Below, piece after piece: positions 10,732-20,507 of a DNA stretch of 64,000 nucleotides. A model generated the notes under the pieces. That model saw nothing but the letters and a program-made list of their open reading frames with translations. It was not told the origin of the DNA and did not search any database. The number at the start of each line of letters is the position of its first letter. The stretch's first letter is position 1. Position numbers and translations under genes: made by a program. The stretch is from assembly GCF_026340255.1 (NCBI RefSeq), contig NZ_JAPEPJ010000001.1, forward strand, positions 1,543,001 through 1,607,000, given 5' to 3'. The DNA is from Streptomyces sp. NBC_01408 (lineage in GTDB: Bacteria; Actinomycetota; Actinomycetes; Streptomycetales; Streptomycetaceae).

Positions 10732-11259
10732 GTGGCCGAGAAGCTCTACGCCACCCTGAAGACGAACAAGGGCGACATCGAGATCGAGCTGCTGGAGAAC
10801 TTCGCTCCGAAGACCGTCCGGAACTTCGTCGAGCTCGCCACCGGCGCCCGCGAGTGGACCCGTCCCACCGACGGCCAGAAGACCACGGACCCGCTCTACG
10901 ACGGCACCGTCTTCCACCGCGTCATCAGCGGGTTCATGATCCAGGGCGGCGACCCGCTCGGCAACGGGACCGGCGGCCCGGGCTACTCGTTCGCCGACGA
11001 GTTCCACCCCGACCTGGCCTTCACCAAGCCCTACCTGCTGGCCATGGCCAACGCCGGCCCGGGCACCAACGGCTCGCAGTTCTTCATCACCGTCGCCCCG
11101 ACCGCCTGGCTGACGCGCAAGCACACCATCTTCGGCGAGGTCACCGGCAAGGCCGGCCGGACGGTCGTGGACTCCATCGCCGGCAGCCCCACCAACCCGC
11201 GCACCGAGCGCCCCCTCGACGACGTGATCATCCAGTCGGTGAGCGTCGAGAGGCGCTGA
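10732..11259 (+). CDS. ppiA: Peptidyl-prolyl cis-trans isomerase (cyclophilin)
   Basis: A 175-residue cyclophilin that catalyses proline isomerisation during folding. Active-site features are present: FHRVISGFMIQGGDP (Arg, Phe, Met and Gln of the catalytic face, about residues 61-75), the NAGPGTNGSQFFIT core, and a conserved Leu-x-x-His-x-x-Phe-Gly segment (TRKHTIFGEV). There is no signal peptide, so it is cytoplasmic. The GTG at 10732 has GGAAGG upstream; the in-frame ATG at 10711 is less well placed. The location between gyrA and crgA matches ppiA of mycobacteria. Confidence 0.93.
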   Translation: MAEKLYATLKTNKGDIEIELLENFAPKTVRNFVELATGAREWTRPTDGQKTTDPLYDGTVFHRVISGFMIQGGDPLGNGTGGPGYSFADEFHPDLAFTKPYLLAMANAGPGTNGSQFFITVAPTAWLTRKHTIFGEVTGKAGRTVVDSIAGSPTNPRTERPLDDVIIQSVSVERR

Positions 11260-11341
11260 CGCCCGGGCCCGGTCCGGTGCCGGGAACCTTCCGCCCCGCC
11301 CGTCCGTCCTCGATACGTACCGGATCCGACCGAGGGGACCG

Positions 11342-12226
11342 ATGGACACCGACCGTCTGCCGGGCTGCTACCGCCACCCGGACCGCGACACGGGCATCAG
11401 CTGCACGCGCTGCGACCGCCCGATCTGCACCCAGTGCATGATCAGCGCCTCGGTGGGCTTCCAGTGCCCCGAGTGCGTCCGGGAGGGTTCGGGTACCGGG
11501 CACCGGCCGGCCGCCAACGCGCCGCGCACTCTCGCGGGCGGGGTGGTGGCCGATGACCCCCACCTCGTCACCAAGATCCTGATCGGGATCAACGCCGCGG
11601 TGTTCTTCGTGGGGCTGGTGGCCCCGGCCGTCGTGATCCAGCTGGAGCTGCTCGGCCGCTACCGCGAGTTCATCGGCGGCCCCGTCGAAGGGGTCTCCAC
11701 CGGCGAGTACCACCGACTGCTGACCTCGGTGTTCCTGCACGTCGAGTGGTGGCACATCATCGGCAACATGGTCGGCCTGTGGGTCATCGGCGGCCCGCTG
11801 GAAGCGGCGCTGGGCCGCGCCCGCTACCTCACCGTCTACCTGCTGTCGGGCCTGGGCGGCAGCGCCCTCGTCTATCTGCTGACCGCGCCGAACACCCCGA
11901 CCCTCGGCGCGTCGGGGGCCGTCTTCGGGCTGCTCGGCGCCACCGTCGTGCTGGCCCGCCGGCTGCACTACGAGATGCGGCCGGTGGTCATCATGGTCGT
12001 ACTGATGCTCGTACTGACCTTCGTGCCGATCGGCGGGGCGCTGACGGTGTCCTGGCAGGCCCATGTCGGCGGCCTGGTCACCGGTGCCCTGGTGGGTGCG
12101 GGCATGCTCCGCCCCGCCGCCGGCAGGAATCGCGCGCTGATCCAGTGGGGCACCTGTGCGGTGGTGTTCCTGCTGGTGGCGGCGGTGATCGCGACGCGGA
12201 CGGCAGAACTCGCGGCACTCACCTGA
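11342..12226 (+). CDS. Rhomboid-family intramembrane serine protease
   Basis: A 294-residue membrane protease that cleaves transmembrane substrates inside the bilayer. The catalytic serine is Ser191 in GASGAVFG and the catalytic His is His241 in WQAHVGG; the oxyanion Asn is probably Asn142 (HIIGN). Six or seven transmembrane segments span about residues 78-290. The N-terminal 50 residues carry Cys/His pairs (CYRHPD, CTRCDRPICTQC, CPECV) that look like a B-box-type zinc finger, a common fusion in actinobacterial rhomboids. A GAGGGG site precedes the ATG. The substrate is unknown. Confidence 0.93.
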   Translation: MDTDRLPGCYRHPDRDTGISCTRCDRPICTQCMISASVGFQCPECVREGSGTGHRPAANAPRTLAGGVVADDPHLVTKILIGINAAVFFVGLVAPAVVIQLELLGRYREFIGGPVEGVSTGEYHRLLTSVFLHVEWWHIIGNMVGLWVIGGPLEAALGRARYLTVYLLSGLGGSALVYLLTAPNTPTLGASGAVFGLLGATVVLARRLHYEMRPVVIMVVLMLVLTFVPIGGALTVSWQAHVGGLVTGALVGAGMLRPAAGRNRALIQWGTCAVVFLLVAAVIATRTAELAALT

Positions 12227-12241
12227 TCACACCGGCGTCAA

Positions 12242-12305
12242 CTCTCCACAGAGTTATCCACAGATCTTCTGTCTTTTCCTCAGGTGTGGATGACGCTGTG
12301 GATAA
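12242..12305. other. Cluster of DnaA boxes in a convergent intergenic region
   Basis: Two perfect TTATCCACA boxes in opposite orientation (12254-12262 on +, 12297-12305 on -) flank a one-mismatch box TCATCCACA on - (12285-12293). A weaker box CTCTCCACA lies at 12242-12250. The region is between the 3' ends of the rhomboid and crgA genes and holds no promoter-like gene start. Confidence 0.8.
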
Positions 12306-12341
12306 CTCATGGGGAGAGCTTCCGTCAGAGGTCGGTTGGTG

Positions 12342-12596
12342 CTACTTCCACTGCGTGGAAACGCCGAATCCCGCCGCGATGAAGCCGAAACCGACCACGA
12401 TGTTCCAATTGCCCAGCGCCTCGACGGGCAGCTGGGTATCGGTCACGTAGAAGACGACGATCCAGGCGAGACCGATCAGGAAGAACGCCAGCATGACCGG
12501 GGCGACCCAGCTGCGGTTCGTCAGCCTGATCGTCTGGGCCTGCTTCGCCGGCGGCGGCGTGTAGTCGTCCTTCTTGCGGATACGTGACTTCGGCAC
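12342..12596 (-). CDS. crgA: Cell division protein CrgA
   Basis: An 84-residue membrane protein with basic N-terminus [16 protein letters not shown] and two transmembrane helices (about 32-52 and 61-80), the standard CrgA form. In Streptomyces CrgA inhibits or times FtsZ-ring formation in sporulating hyphae. In mycobacteria it interacts with FtsZ, FtsI and FtsQ. The start is GTG with a GGAG site 8 bp upstream. It is divergent from the DUF881 gene, as in Mycobacterium (Rv0011c/Rv0012). Confidence 0.95.
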   Translation of the reverse strand: MPKSRIRKKDDYTPPPAKQAQTIRLTNRSWVAPVMLAFFLIGLAWIVVFYVTDTQLPVEALGNWNIVVGFGFIAAGFGVSTQWK

Positions 12597-12687
12597 GAGG
12601 GGCTCTCCTGTCGATGCGCTGGGGACCTTGCCTGCCCCGGGCGTCCGTTAGCGTAGTGGACCTGTGGCGTTGAAGGAGAAGGGTACG

Positions 12688-13461
12688 TTGAGCGATTCCG
12701 ACGACTCCTCCGCGGGTCCCCGTCGCCGGGCCAGGCCGGTCCGGCTGCTGACGGCCGCCGTCTTCGCCCTGGCGGGCCTCATCTTCGTCACCAGTTTCAA
12801 CACCTCCAAGGGTACGAACATCCGCACGGACGCGTCACTCCTCAAGCTGTCCGACCTCATCGAGGAGCGCAGCCAGAGCAACGCGGAGCTGGAGGAGAGC
12901 CTCGGGCCGGTCCGCACCCGGGTGGACGACCTCGCCGAGCGCGACGACGGCCGGACCAAGGCCGAGGACGCCAAGATGGCCGCCCTGCGCGCCGCCGCCG
13001 GCACCGAGGAACTGTCCGGCAAGGGGTTGACGGTCACCCTCAACGACGCCCCGCCGAACGCCACCGCCCGCATCCCCAACGTGCCCGAGCCCCAGCCCAA
13101 CGACCTCGTGATCCACCAGCAGGACCTCCAGGCCGTGGTGAACGCCCTGTGGCAGGGCGGCGCCCAGGGCATCCAGGTCATGGACCAGCGGCTCATCTCC
13201 ACCAGCGCGGTGCGCTGCGTGGGCAACACCCTGATCCTCCAGGGCCGGGTGTACTCGCCCCCGTACAAGGTCTCGGCGGTCGGCGACCCGGGCGCACTGC
13301 GCAAGGCCCTCGCCGCCTCCCCGGCCCTGCAGAACTACCAGCTGTACGTGAACGCGTACGGGCTCGGCTGGAAAGTGGACGAGCACAAGGCGCTGACACT
13401 TCCCGGCTACTCCGGCACAGTGGACCTCCACTATGCGAAGCCGGTGGCGGCCACGCCCTGA
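12688..13461 (+). CDS. DUF881 membrane-anchored protein
   Basis: A protein of about 257 residues: one N-terminal transmembrane helix (about residues 19-38), a coiled-coil segment rich in Glu/Arg (about 48-95) and a conserved DUF881 domain (about 105-250; GKGLTVTLNDAPP, VNALWQGGAQGIQVM). It corresponds to Rv0012 of mycobacteria and sits in the division/cell-wall cluster. The coiled coil outside the membrane suggests an assembly role, but its function is not established. TTG 12688 was chosen for its AAGGAGAAGG site; GTG 12664 is an in-frame alternative close to a possible TAGCGT -10 box (12649). Confidence 0.82.
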   Translation: MSDSDDSSAGPRRRARPVRLLTAAVFALAGLIFVTSFNTSKGTNIRTDASLLKLSDLIEERSQSNAELEESLGPVRTRVDDLAERDDGRTKAEDAKMAALRAAAGTEELSGKGLTVTLNDAPPNATARIPNVPEPQPNDLVIHQQDLQAVVNALWQGGAQGIQVMDQRLISTSAVRCVGNTLILQGRVYSPPYKVSAVGDPGALRKALAASPALQNYQLYVNAYGLGWKVDEHKALTLPGYSGTVDLHYAKPVAATP

Positions 13462-14203
13462 ACGCCCACGCCCTGACGTCGTACTGCGCCTGGTGGTACG
13501 GACGTTCAGCGAGGTGTGCCTGACGGCGGGCACGCTGATCGTGCTGTTCGTGGCCTACGTCCTGCTGTGGACGGGGGTCAAGGCGGACCGGGCCATGGAC
13601 GGGGAGATGGAGCGGCTGCGCGACCGCTGGTCGGCGGCGCCCGCGGCCGCCCCGCAGGCAGCGCCCCCACAGCCGGCGCCTCCACAGGCAGCGCCCCCGC
13701 AGCCGCAGCCCGTGCCGGAGCCGGCGGCGTACCCCGCGGGCCGGGCCTTCGCCGAGATGTACATCCCGCGCTTCGGCCCGGACTGGAACAAGCCCGTCCT
13801 GGAGGGCACGGGCACCGAGCTGCTGAAGAAGGGCCTCGGCCACTACGAGGGCACCGCGGGCCTCGGCGCCACCGGGAACTTCTCGGTCGCGGGCCACCGG
13901 CGGACCTACGGAGACCCCTTCAAGGACTTCCCCCGGCTGCGCCCGGGCGACGCGGTGATCCTCAAGGACGCGACGACCTGGTACACGTACACGATCCGGG
14001 GCGGCCCGCTGCGCACGCTGCCGACCGAGGTCGGCGTGGTCGACCCGGTTCCGCAGAGATCGCCGTTCACCGCCCCCGGCCGGTACCTGACGCTGACGAC
14101 CTGCGATCCCGAGTGGGGCCACAGCCACCGGCTGGTCGTCTGGGCCGAGCTGACCGGGACCCGGTCCGCGGCGCGGGGCGGACCGGAGGGTTTGCCGAGC
14201 TGA
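13433..14203 (+). CDS. Class E sortase (first of three)
   Basis: A membrane-anchored transpeptidase of up to 256 residues: an N-terminal transmembrane helix (LTAGTLIVLFVAYVLLW), an Ala-Pro-Gln repeat linker (AAPPQPAPPQ type, about 70-95) and a catalytic sortase domain. Catalytic residues visible are His in VAGHRRTYGDPF, Cys in TLTTCDPEW and Arg in SHRLVVW. Class E sortases of Streptomyces attach LAXTG proteins, such as long chaplins, to peptidoglycan. The ATG at 13433 overlaps the DUF881 gene by 29 bp and lacks a clear ribosome site; GTG 13493 is an alternative start. No LAXTG substrate is encoded in the window. Confidence 0.85.
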   Translation: MRSRWRPRPERPRPDVVLRLVVRTFSEVCLTAGTLIVLFVAYVLLWTGVKADRAMDGEMERLRDRWSAAPAAAPQAAPPQPAPPQAAPPQPQPVPEPAAYPAGRAFAEMYIPRFGPDWNKPVLEGTGTELLKKGLGHYEGTAGLGATGNFSVAGHRRTYGDPFKDFPRLRPGDAVILKDATTWYTYTIRGGPLRTLPTEVGVVDPVPQRSPFTAPGRYLTLTTCDPEWGHSHRLVVWAELTGTRSAARGGPEGLPS

Positions 14204-14293
14204 CCCACCTGCTCGGGCCGCTGCCTTTAGTCTGTTCGCGTACCGCCCCCGCGGTGCGGGAACGATCGTGGACGGAAAAGGGAAACAGACGGA

Positions 14294-14470
14294 ATGTACG
14301 GCTGGATCTGGCGGCATCTGCCGGGCAACGCGTGGGTGCGCGCGCTGATCTCACTCGTACTGGTCCTCGCGGTGGTGTTCGTGCTGTTCCAGTACGTCTT
14401 CCCGTGGGCCGAGCCGCTCCTCCCGTTCAACGATGTGACGGTGGACGAGGGATCGGGAGTCACTCCGTGA
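14294..14470 (+). CDS. 58-residue membrane peptide upstream of pabA
   Basis: This short gene starts at ATG 14294 (MYGWIWRHLPGNAWVRAL) and has one hydrophobic segment (about residues 17-40) and a short acidic C-terminus. Its TGA overlaps the GTG start of pabA by four bases (GTGA), so it is almost certainly translated and coupled to pabA. Small proteins of this type are conserved at this place in Streptomyces genomes as far as I recall. The function is unknown; position suggests an envelope accessory. Confidence 0.75.
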   Translation: MYGWIWRHLPGNAWVRALISLVLVLAVVFVLFQYVFPWAEPLLPFNDVTVDEGSGVTP

Positions 14471-15105
14471 GCGCGCGCATTCTGGTTGTGGACAACTACG
14501 ACAGCTTCGTCTTCAACCTGGTCCAGTACCTCTACCAGCTCGGCGCCGAATGCGAGGTGCTGCGCAACGACGAGGTGGAGCTCTCGCACGCGCAGGACGG
14601 CTTCGACGGGGTCCTGCTGTCCCCGGGCCCGGGCACGCCGGAAGAGGCGGGCGTCTGCGTCGACATGGTCCGGCACTGCGCGGAGACGGGCGTCCCGGTC
14701 TTCGGCGTGTGCCTGGGCATGCAGTCGATGGCCGTGGCCTACGGAGGGGTCGTGGGCCGGGCCCCCGAGCTGCTCCACGGCAAGACCTCGCCCGTGGTGC
14801 ACGAGGGGCTGGGGGTCTTCGAGGGCCTGCCCTCGCCGTTCACCGCGACCCGGTACCACTCCCTCGCCGCCGAACCGCAGACCCTGCCCGACGTGCTGGA
14901 GGTCACGGCGCGGACGCAGGACGGGATCATCATGGGGCTGCGCCACCGGGAGCACGACGTGGAGGGCGTGCAGTTCCACCCCGAGTCGGTGCTGACCGAA
15001 TGGGGCCACCGGATGCTCGCGAACTGGCTGGTGCGGTGCGGTGACGCGGGTGCCGTGGAGCGCTCGGTGGGGCTGGCCCCGGTGGTGGGCAAGGCCGTCG
15101 CGTGA
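14467..15105 (+). CDS. pabA: Aminodeoxychorismate/anthranilate synthase glutamine amidotransferase
   Basis: A 212-residue class I glutamine amidotransferase that supplies ammonia for p-aminobenzoate (folate) or anthranilate (tryptophan) synthesis. The nucleophile is Cys in PVFGVCLGMQ, and the His-Glu pair is in VQFHPES. N-terminal VDNYDSFVFNLVQYL and LSPGPGTP are typical TrpG/PabA motifs. Its position next to DUF881 and pknB matches Rv0013 in mycobacteria. No chorismate-binding partner (PabB/TrpE) is in the window, so the choice between the two pathways stays open. It overlaps the following sortase gene by 4 bp (GTGA). Confidence 0.92.
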   Translation: MSARILVVDNYDSFVFNLVQYLYQLGAECEVLRNDEVELSHAQDGFDGVLLSPGPGTPEEAGVCVDMVRHCAETGVPVFGVCLGMQSMAVAYGGVVGRAPELLHGKTSPVVHEGLGVFEGLPSPFTATRYHSLAAEPQTLPDVLEVTARTQDGIIMGLRHREHDVEGVQFHPESVLTEWGHRMLANWLVRCGDAGAVERSVGLAPVVGKAVA

Positions 15106-15926
15106 CGGCGGTCGCGCCGTCCGCGCCCACCCAGGGCCGGGCCGCGCGGCGCAGGGCGGCCCAGGAGGCCGCGAAACGGGCCGCCAGGGGAACGCGCAGG
15201 CGGGGCGGGCGGCGGCGCAGGCGGCCCGTGTCGGGCGGACCGCTGGTCGTCGCGAGCAGGCTGGGCGGGGAACTGTTCATCACGCTGGGCCTGGTGATGC
15301 TGCTGTTCGTCGCCTACCAGCTCTGGTACACGAACTTCGTGGCGGAGCGGACGGCGAACGGGGCGGCCGGCTCGCTCCAGCAGACGTGGGAGCGCGACCC
15401 GGGCGGCGCTGCGGGCGCGCCGCCGGTGGAGGCGTTCGAGCCGGGGCAGGGGTTCGCGATCCTGCACATCCCCAAGCTGGACGTGAAGGTGCCGGTGGCG
15501 GAGGGGATCAGCAAGCCGAAGGTGCTGGACCGCGGCCTGGTCGGGCACTACGGCGAGGGTGCGCTGAAGACCGCGATGCCGGCGGACCCGCAGGGGAACT
15601 TCGCGGTGGCGGGGCACCGGAACACGCACGGTGAACCCTTCCGCTACATCAACCGGCTGGTGCCCGGGGACCCCGTCGTGGTCGAGACGCGGGACGCCTA
15701 CTACACCTACGAGATGACCTCGGCGCTGGCGCAGACCCCGCCGACCAACGTGGCGGTGCTGGGGCCGGTGCCGGAGGGGTCGGGTTTCACGGCCCCGGGC
15801 CGGTACATCACGCTGACGACCTGCACCCCCGAGTTCACCAGCACCTATCGGATGATCGTATGGGGCAGGATGGCCGACGAACGCCCCCGCAGCCAGGGCC
15901 CTCCGCCCGCGCTGGACAGCCCGTAG
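15102..15926 (+). CDS. srtE: Class E sortase (second, SrtE-like)
   Basis: A 274-residue sortase: a very basic Ala/Arg N-terminus (about 45 residues), a transmembrane helix (LGGELFITLGLVMLLFVAYQ region) and a catalytic domain with His in FAVAGHRNTHGEPF, Cys in TLTTCTPEF and Arg in STYRMIVWG. It anchors LPXTG-like (LAXTG) surface proteins to the wall. It is translationally coupled to pabA and 22 bp before the third sortase gene. The adjacent pair next to pknB fits the SrtE1/SrtE2 pair described in S. coelicolor, which processes chaplins. Confidence 0.92.
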   Translation: MTAVAPSAPTQGRAARRRAAQEAAKRAARGTRRRGGRRRRRPVSGGPLVVASRLGGELFITLGLVMLLFVAYQLWYTNFVAERTANGAAGSLQQTWERDPGGAAGAPPVEAFEPGQGFAILHIPKLDVKVPVAEGISKPKVLDRGLVGHYGEGALKTAMPADPQGNFAVAGHRNTHGEPFRYINRLVPGDPVVVETRDAYYTYEMTSALAQTPPTNVAVLGPVPEGSGFTAPGRYITLTTCTPEFTSTYRMIVWGRMADERPRSQGPPPALDSP

Positions 15927-15948
15927 CCGCCCTAAGGACGAATCAGCA

Positions 15949-16680
15949 GTGTCTCGTGCCCGCCGCCGCCGCGCCGCCGCGCCGCCTCCCCACCGCAGTG
16001 TGCTCGCCGGGTTCCTGAGCCTGCTGGGCGAGGTCCTGATCACGGTGGGCCTGGTACTGGCCCTGTTCGTGGCCTACTCCCTGTGGTGGACGAACGTGCT
16101 CGCCGACCGGCACGCGTCGGCCCGGGGCGACCAGGTCCGCCAGCAGTGGCAGACGCCCTCCGCGGACTCCGGGCCCGCGCAGCCGGGGGTGCTCGACACC
16201 CGGGACGGCGTCGGGTTCCTGCACGTACCGGCCATGAAGAACGGCGAGGTGCTGGTCAAGGCGGGCACGGCGCCGGACCTCCTCGACGACGGGGTGGCGG
16301 GGTACTACACGGAGCCGGTGAAGTCGGCGCTGCCCTGGGACGAGAAGGGGAACTTCTCGCTCGCCGCGCACCGGGACGGACACGGGGCGAAGTTCCACAA
16401 CATCGACAAGGTGAAGAACGGCGACGCGATCGTCTTCGAGACGCGGGACACCTGGTACGTGTACAAGGTCTTCGCCGAGCTGCGCCAGACGTCCAAGTAC
16501 AACGTGGACGTGATCAACCCGGTCCCGAAGGAGTCGGGCAAGACGGCTCCGGGCCGGTACATCACGCTGACGACCTGCACCCCGGTGTACACCTCGAAGT
16601 ACCGGTACATCGTGTGGGGCGAGCTGGTGCGGACGGACAAGGTGGACGCGCAGCGCACGCTGCCCCCCGAACTGCGCTGA
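15949..16680 (+). CDS. srtE: Class E sortase (third, SrtE-like)
   Basis: A 243-residue sortase with a basic N-terminus, a transmembrane helix (about residues 26-46) and a catalytic domain with His in SLAAHRDGHGAKF, Cys in TLTTCTPVY and Arg in SKYRYIVWGE. The surroundings of the catalytic His differ from the other two (AAHRDGHG instead of AGHRxTxGxPF), suggesting different substrate preference. Start GTG 15949 follows AAGGA at a somewhat long distance. A bidirectional hairpin separates it from the convergent pknB gene. Confidence 0.92.
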   Translation: MSRARRRRAAAPPPHRSVLAGFLSLLGEVLITVGLVLALFVAYSLWWTNVLADRHASARGDQVRQQWQTPSADSGPAQPGVLDTRDGVGFLHVPAMKNGEVLVKAGTAPDLLDDGVAGYYTEPVKSALPWDEKGNFSLAAHRDGHGAKFHNIDKVKNGDAIVFETRDTWYVYKVFAELRQTSKYNVDVINPVPKESGKTAPGRYITLTTCTPVYTSKYRYIVWGELVRTDKVDAQRTLPPELR

Positions 16681-16747
16681 CCTGGGACGGCCGGGCGTCC
16701 CGGAAGGCTCAGGGAGGCCCCTGGGGGCGGCTGTGGCGCCCGTGCAG

Positions 16748-16780
16748 AAGGCCCGGCACCCCCAGGGGGTGCCGGGCCTT
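16748..16780. terminator. Bidirectional terminator between sortase and pknB
   Basis: A GC-rich stem of about 14 bp (from 16748 pairing with 16780) with a 5-nt loop, in the convergent gap. Confidence 0.85.
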
Positions 16781-16800
16781 TCGCGTGGGCGGGGCGGGCG

Positions 16801-18837
<2,037 letters not shown>

Positions 18838-19049
18838 AACGTTGCAGCCCTCTCCGTCAGTCCCGACCGCACCTGTGTGTGGTCCGGCGGTGTGCTGTTC
18901 GCGCAAAGGCTACCGGCCGATCGTCGGTGATCGGTTCGCGACCACCGCCTGATACCGGACCGGTACCGTACGCTCGGATCCGGACGGGGGCAGTGATGCA
19001 GGTCACTTCGTGGCCGCCTCACTGCTCACCTCCGGTCCCTCGGGCATCC

Positions 19050-20507
19050 CTAGTTCTTGAGTACGGCTTCCATGACGGCCTGGGCGACGGGGGCGGCGAG
19101 GCCGCCGCCGCTGATGTCCTCGCGGTCCGCGCCGCTGTCCTCGATCACGACGGCGACGGCGACGGGCGAGCTGCCGTCGGGGTTCTCCGCGTAGGAGATG
19201 AACCAGGCGTACGGGCGCTTCTTGTTGCCCTCGCCGTGCTGGGCGGTGCCCGTCTTGCCGCCGACCTTGGTGCCCTTGATCTTGGCGTTGGCGCCGGTGC
19301 CCTTCTCGACGACGTTGACCATCATCTCCTGGACCTTCTGCGCGTTGGCGGCGGAGAGGGGCCGGCCCATCTCCTGCGGGTCGTGCTTCTCGATCGTGTC
19401 GAGGTTCGGGGCGGTGACGTGGTCGACCATGTACGGCTTCATCAGCTTGCCGTCGTTGGCGATCGCGGCGGTGACCATGGCCATCTGGAGCGGGGTGGCG
19501 GCGGTGTTGAACTGCCCGATGGCGCTCTGGGCGTTGCCGTCCTTGCCCATCTTCTTGTCGTAGACGCTGGCGAAGGCGCGGACCGGAATGTCGATCTTGT
19601 CGTTGTTGAAGCCGAACTTCTCGGAGGTCTGCACCATCTTGTCGCGGGTCACCTTGTCGCCCAGGTTCGCGAAGACGGAGTTGCAGGAGACGCGCATGGC
19701 CTCGTTGAGGCTGGCCTTCTCGCAGCCGGACGCGTGGTTGACCATCGGGGTCTGCGTGCCGGGCAGCAGGTACGGCTCGGGGGTGTCCGTCGGCGCGTTG
19801 ATGTCGGTGACGACGCCGTGCTCCAGGGCCGCGGCGGCGGTGACCACCTTGAAGGTGGAGCCGGGCGGGTAGGTCTCGCGCAGGGCCCGGTTGACGAGGT
19901 TCTTGTCCTCGCTGTCCTTCAGCGAGACCCAGGCCTTCTCGTCGTCCTTGGAGTTGCCCGCGAAGCTGGAGGGGTCGTACGAGGGGGTGGAGACCAGCGC
20001 GAGGATGGCGCCGGTGCGCGGGTCGATCGCGGCGACCGCGCCCTTCTTGTCGCCGAGCTTGGTGAAGGCGGCCTTCTGGGCGGCGGGGTTGAGCGTGGTG
20101 ACGACGTTGCCGCCCTGCTTCTTCTCACCGGTGAACATGCCGATCGTGCGGTCGAAGAAGAGCCGGTCGTCGTTGCCGGTGAGGATCTGGTCTTCGAGCG
20201 ATTCGAGCTGGGTGGAACCGAAGGCCTGCGAGGCGTAGCCGGTGACGGGGGCCCAGAGGGGGCCGTCGGTGTACGTCCGCTTGAACTTGTAGTCGCTGCC
20301 GTCGGTGACCGCCGAGCCGGTGATCGGCTCGCCCTTGACGATGATGTTGCCGCGCTCGGTGGCGTACTGGGCGATCTGGACCCGGCGGTTCTCCTTGCGG
20401 GTGCTGAGTTCCTCGGCCTGGACGTACTGCAGCCAGTTGGTCCGGATCAGCAGCGCGAGGACGAGCAGCCCGCAGAACAGCGAGATGCGGCGCAGGGGCT
20501 TGTTCAT
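19050..20507 (-). CDS. pbpA: Class B penicillin-binding protein PbpA
   Basis: A 485-residue monofunctional transpeptidase that cross-links peptidoglycan. One N-terminal transmembrane helix (residues 8-22) anchors it. The active-site Ser217 is in STFK (217-220), with SCN (274-276) and KTG (418-420) motifs, all in the expected order and spacing. Its start overlaps the rodA stop by four bases (ATGA), so synthesis of the SEDS glycosyltransferase and its cognate transpeptidase is coupled. The order fhaA-fhaB-pstP-rodA-pbpA-pknB matches mycobacteria except that pknA is absent. Confidence 0.96.
   Translation of the reverse strand: MNKPLRRISLFCGLLVLALLIRTNWLQYVQAEELSTRKENRRVQIAQYATERGNIIVKGEPITGSAVTDGSDYKFKRTYTDGPLWAPVTGYASQAFGSTQLESLEDQILTGNDDRLFFDRTIGMFTGEKKQGGNVVTTLNPAAQKAAFTKLGDKKGAVAAIDPRTGAILALVSTPSYDPSSFAGNSKDDEKAWVSLKDSEDKNLVNRALRETYPPGSTFKVVTAAAALEHGVVTDINAPTDTPEPYLLPGTQTPMVNHASGCEKASLNEAMRVSCNSVFANLGDKVTRDKMVQTSEKFGFNNDKIDIPVRAFASVYDKKMGKDGNAQSAIGQFNTAATPLQMAMVTAAIANDGKLMKPYMVDHVTAPNLDTIEKHDPQEMGRPLSAANAQKVQEMMVNVVEKGTGANAKIKGTKVGGKTGTAQHGEGNKKRPYAWFISYAENPDGSSPVAVAVVIEDSGADREDISGGGLAAPVAQAVMEAVLKN

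Noticed and set aside
12237-12320. Replication origin oriC
   Set aside because: There are DnaA boxes but only about four and no dnaA/dnaN neighbours. oriC of Streptomyces has many more boxes and lies between dnaA and dnaN upstream of gyrA.
13516-14466. N-terminal extension of pabA reaching into the first sortase gene
   Set aside because: The open frame exists, but the amidotransferase begins at GTG 14467 with ARILVVDNYDSF; the upstream part is a shadow of the sortase and the 58-residue peptide.
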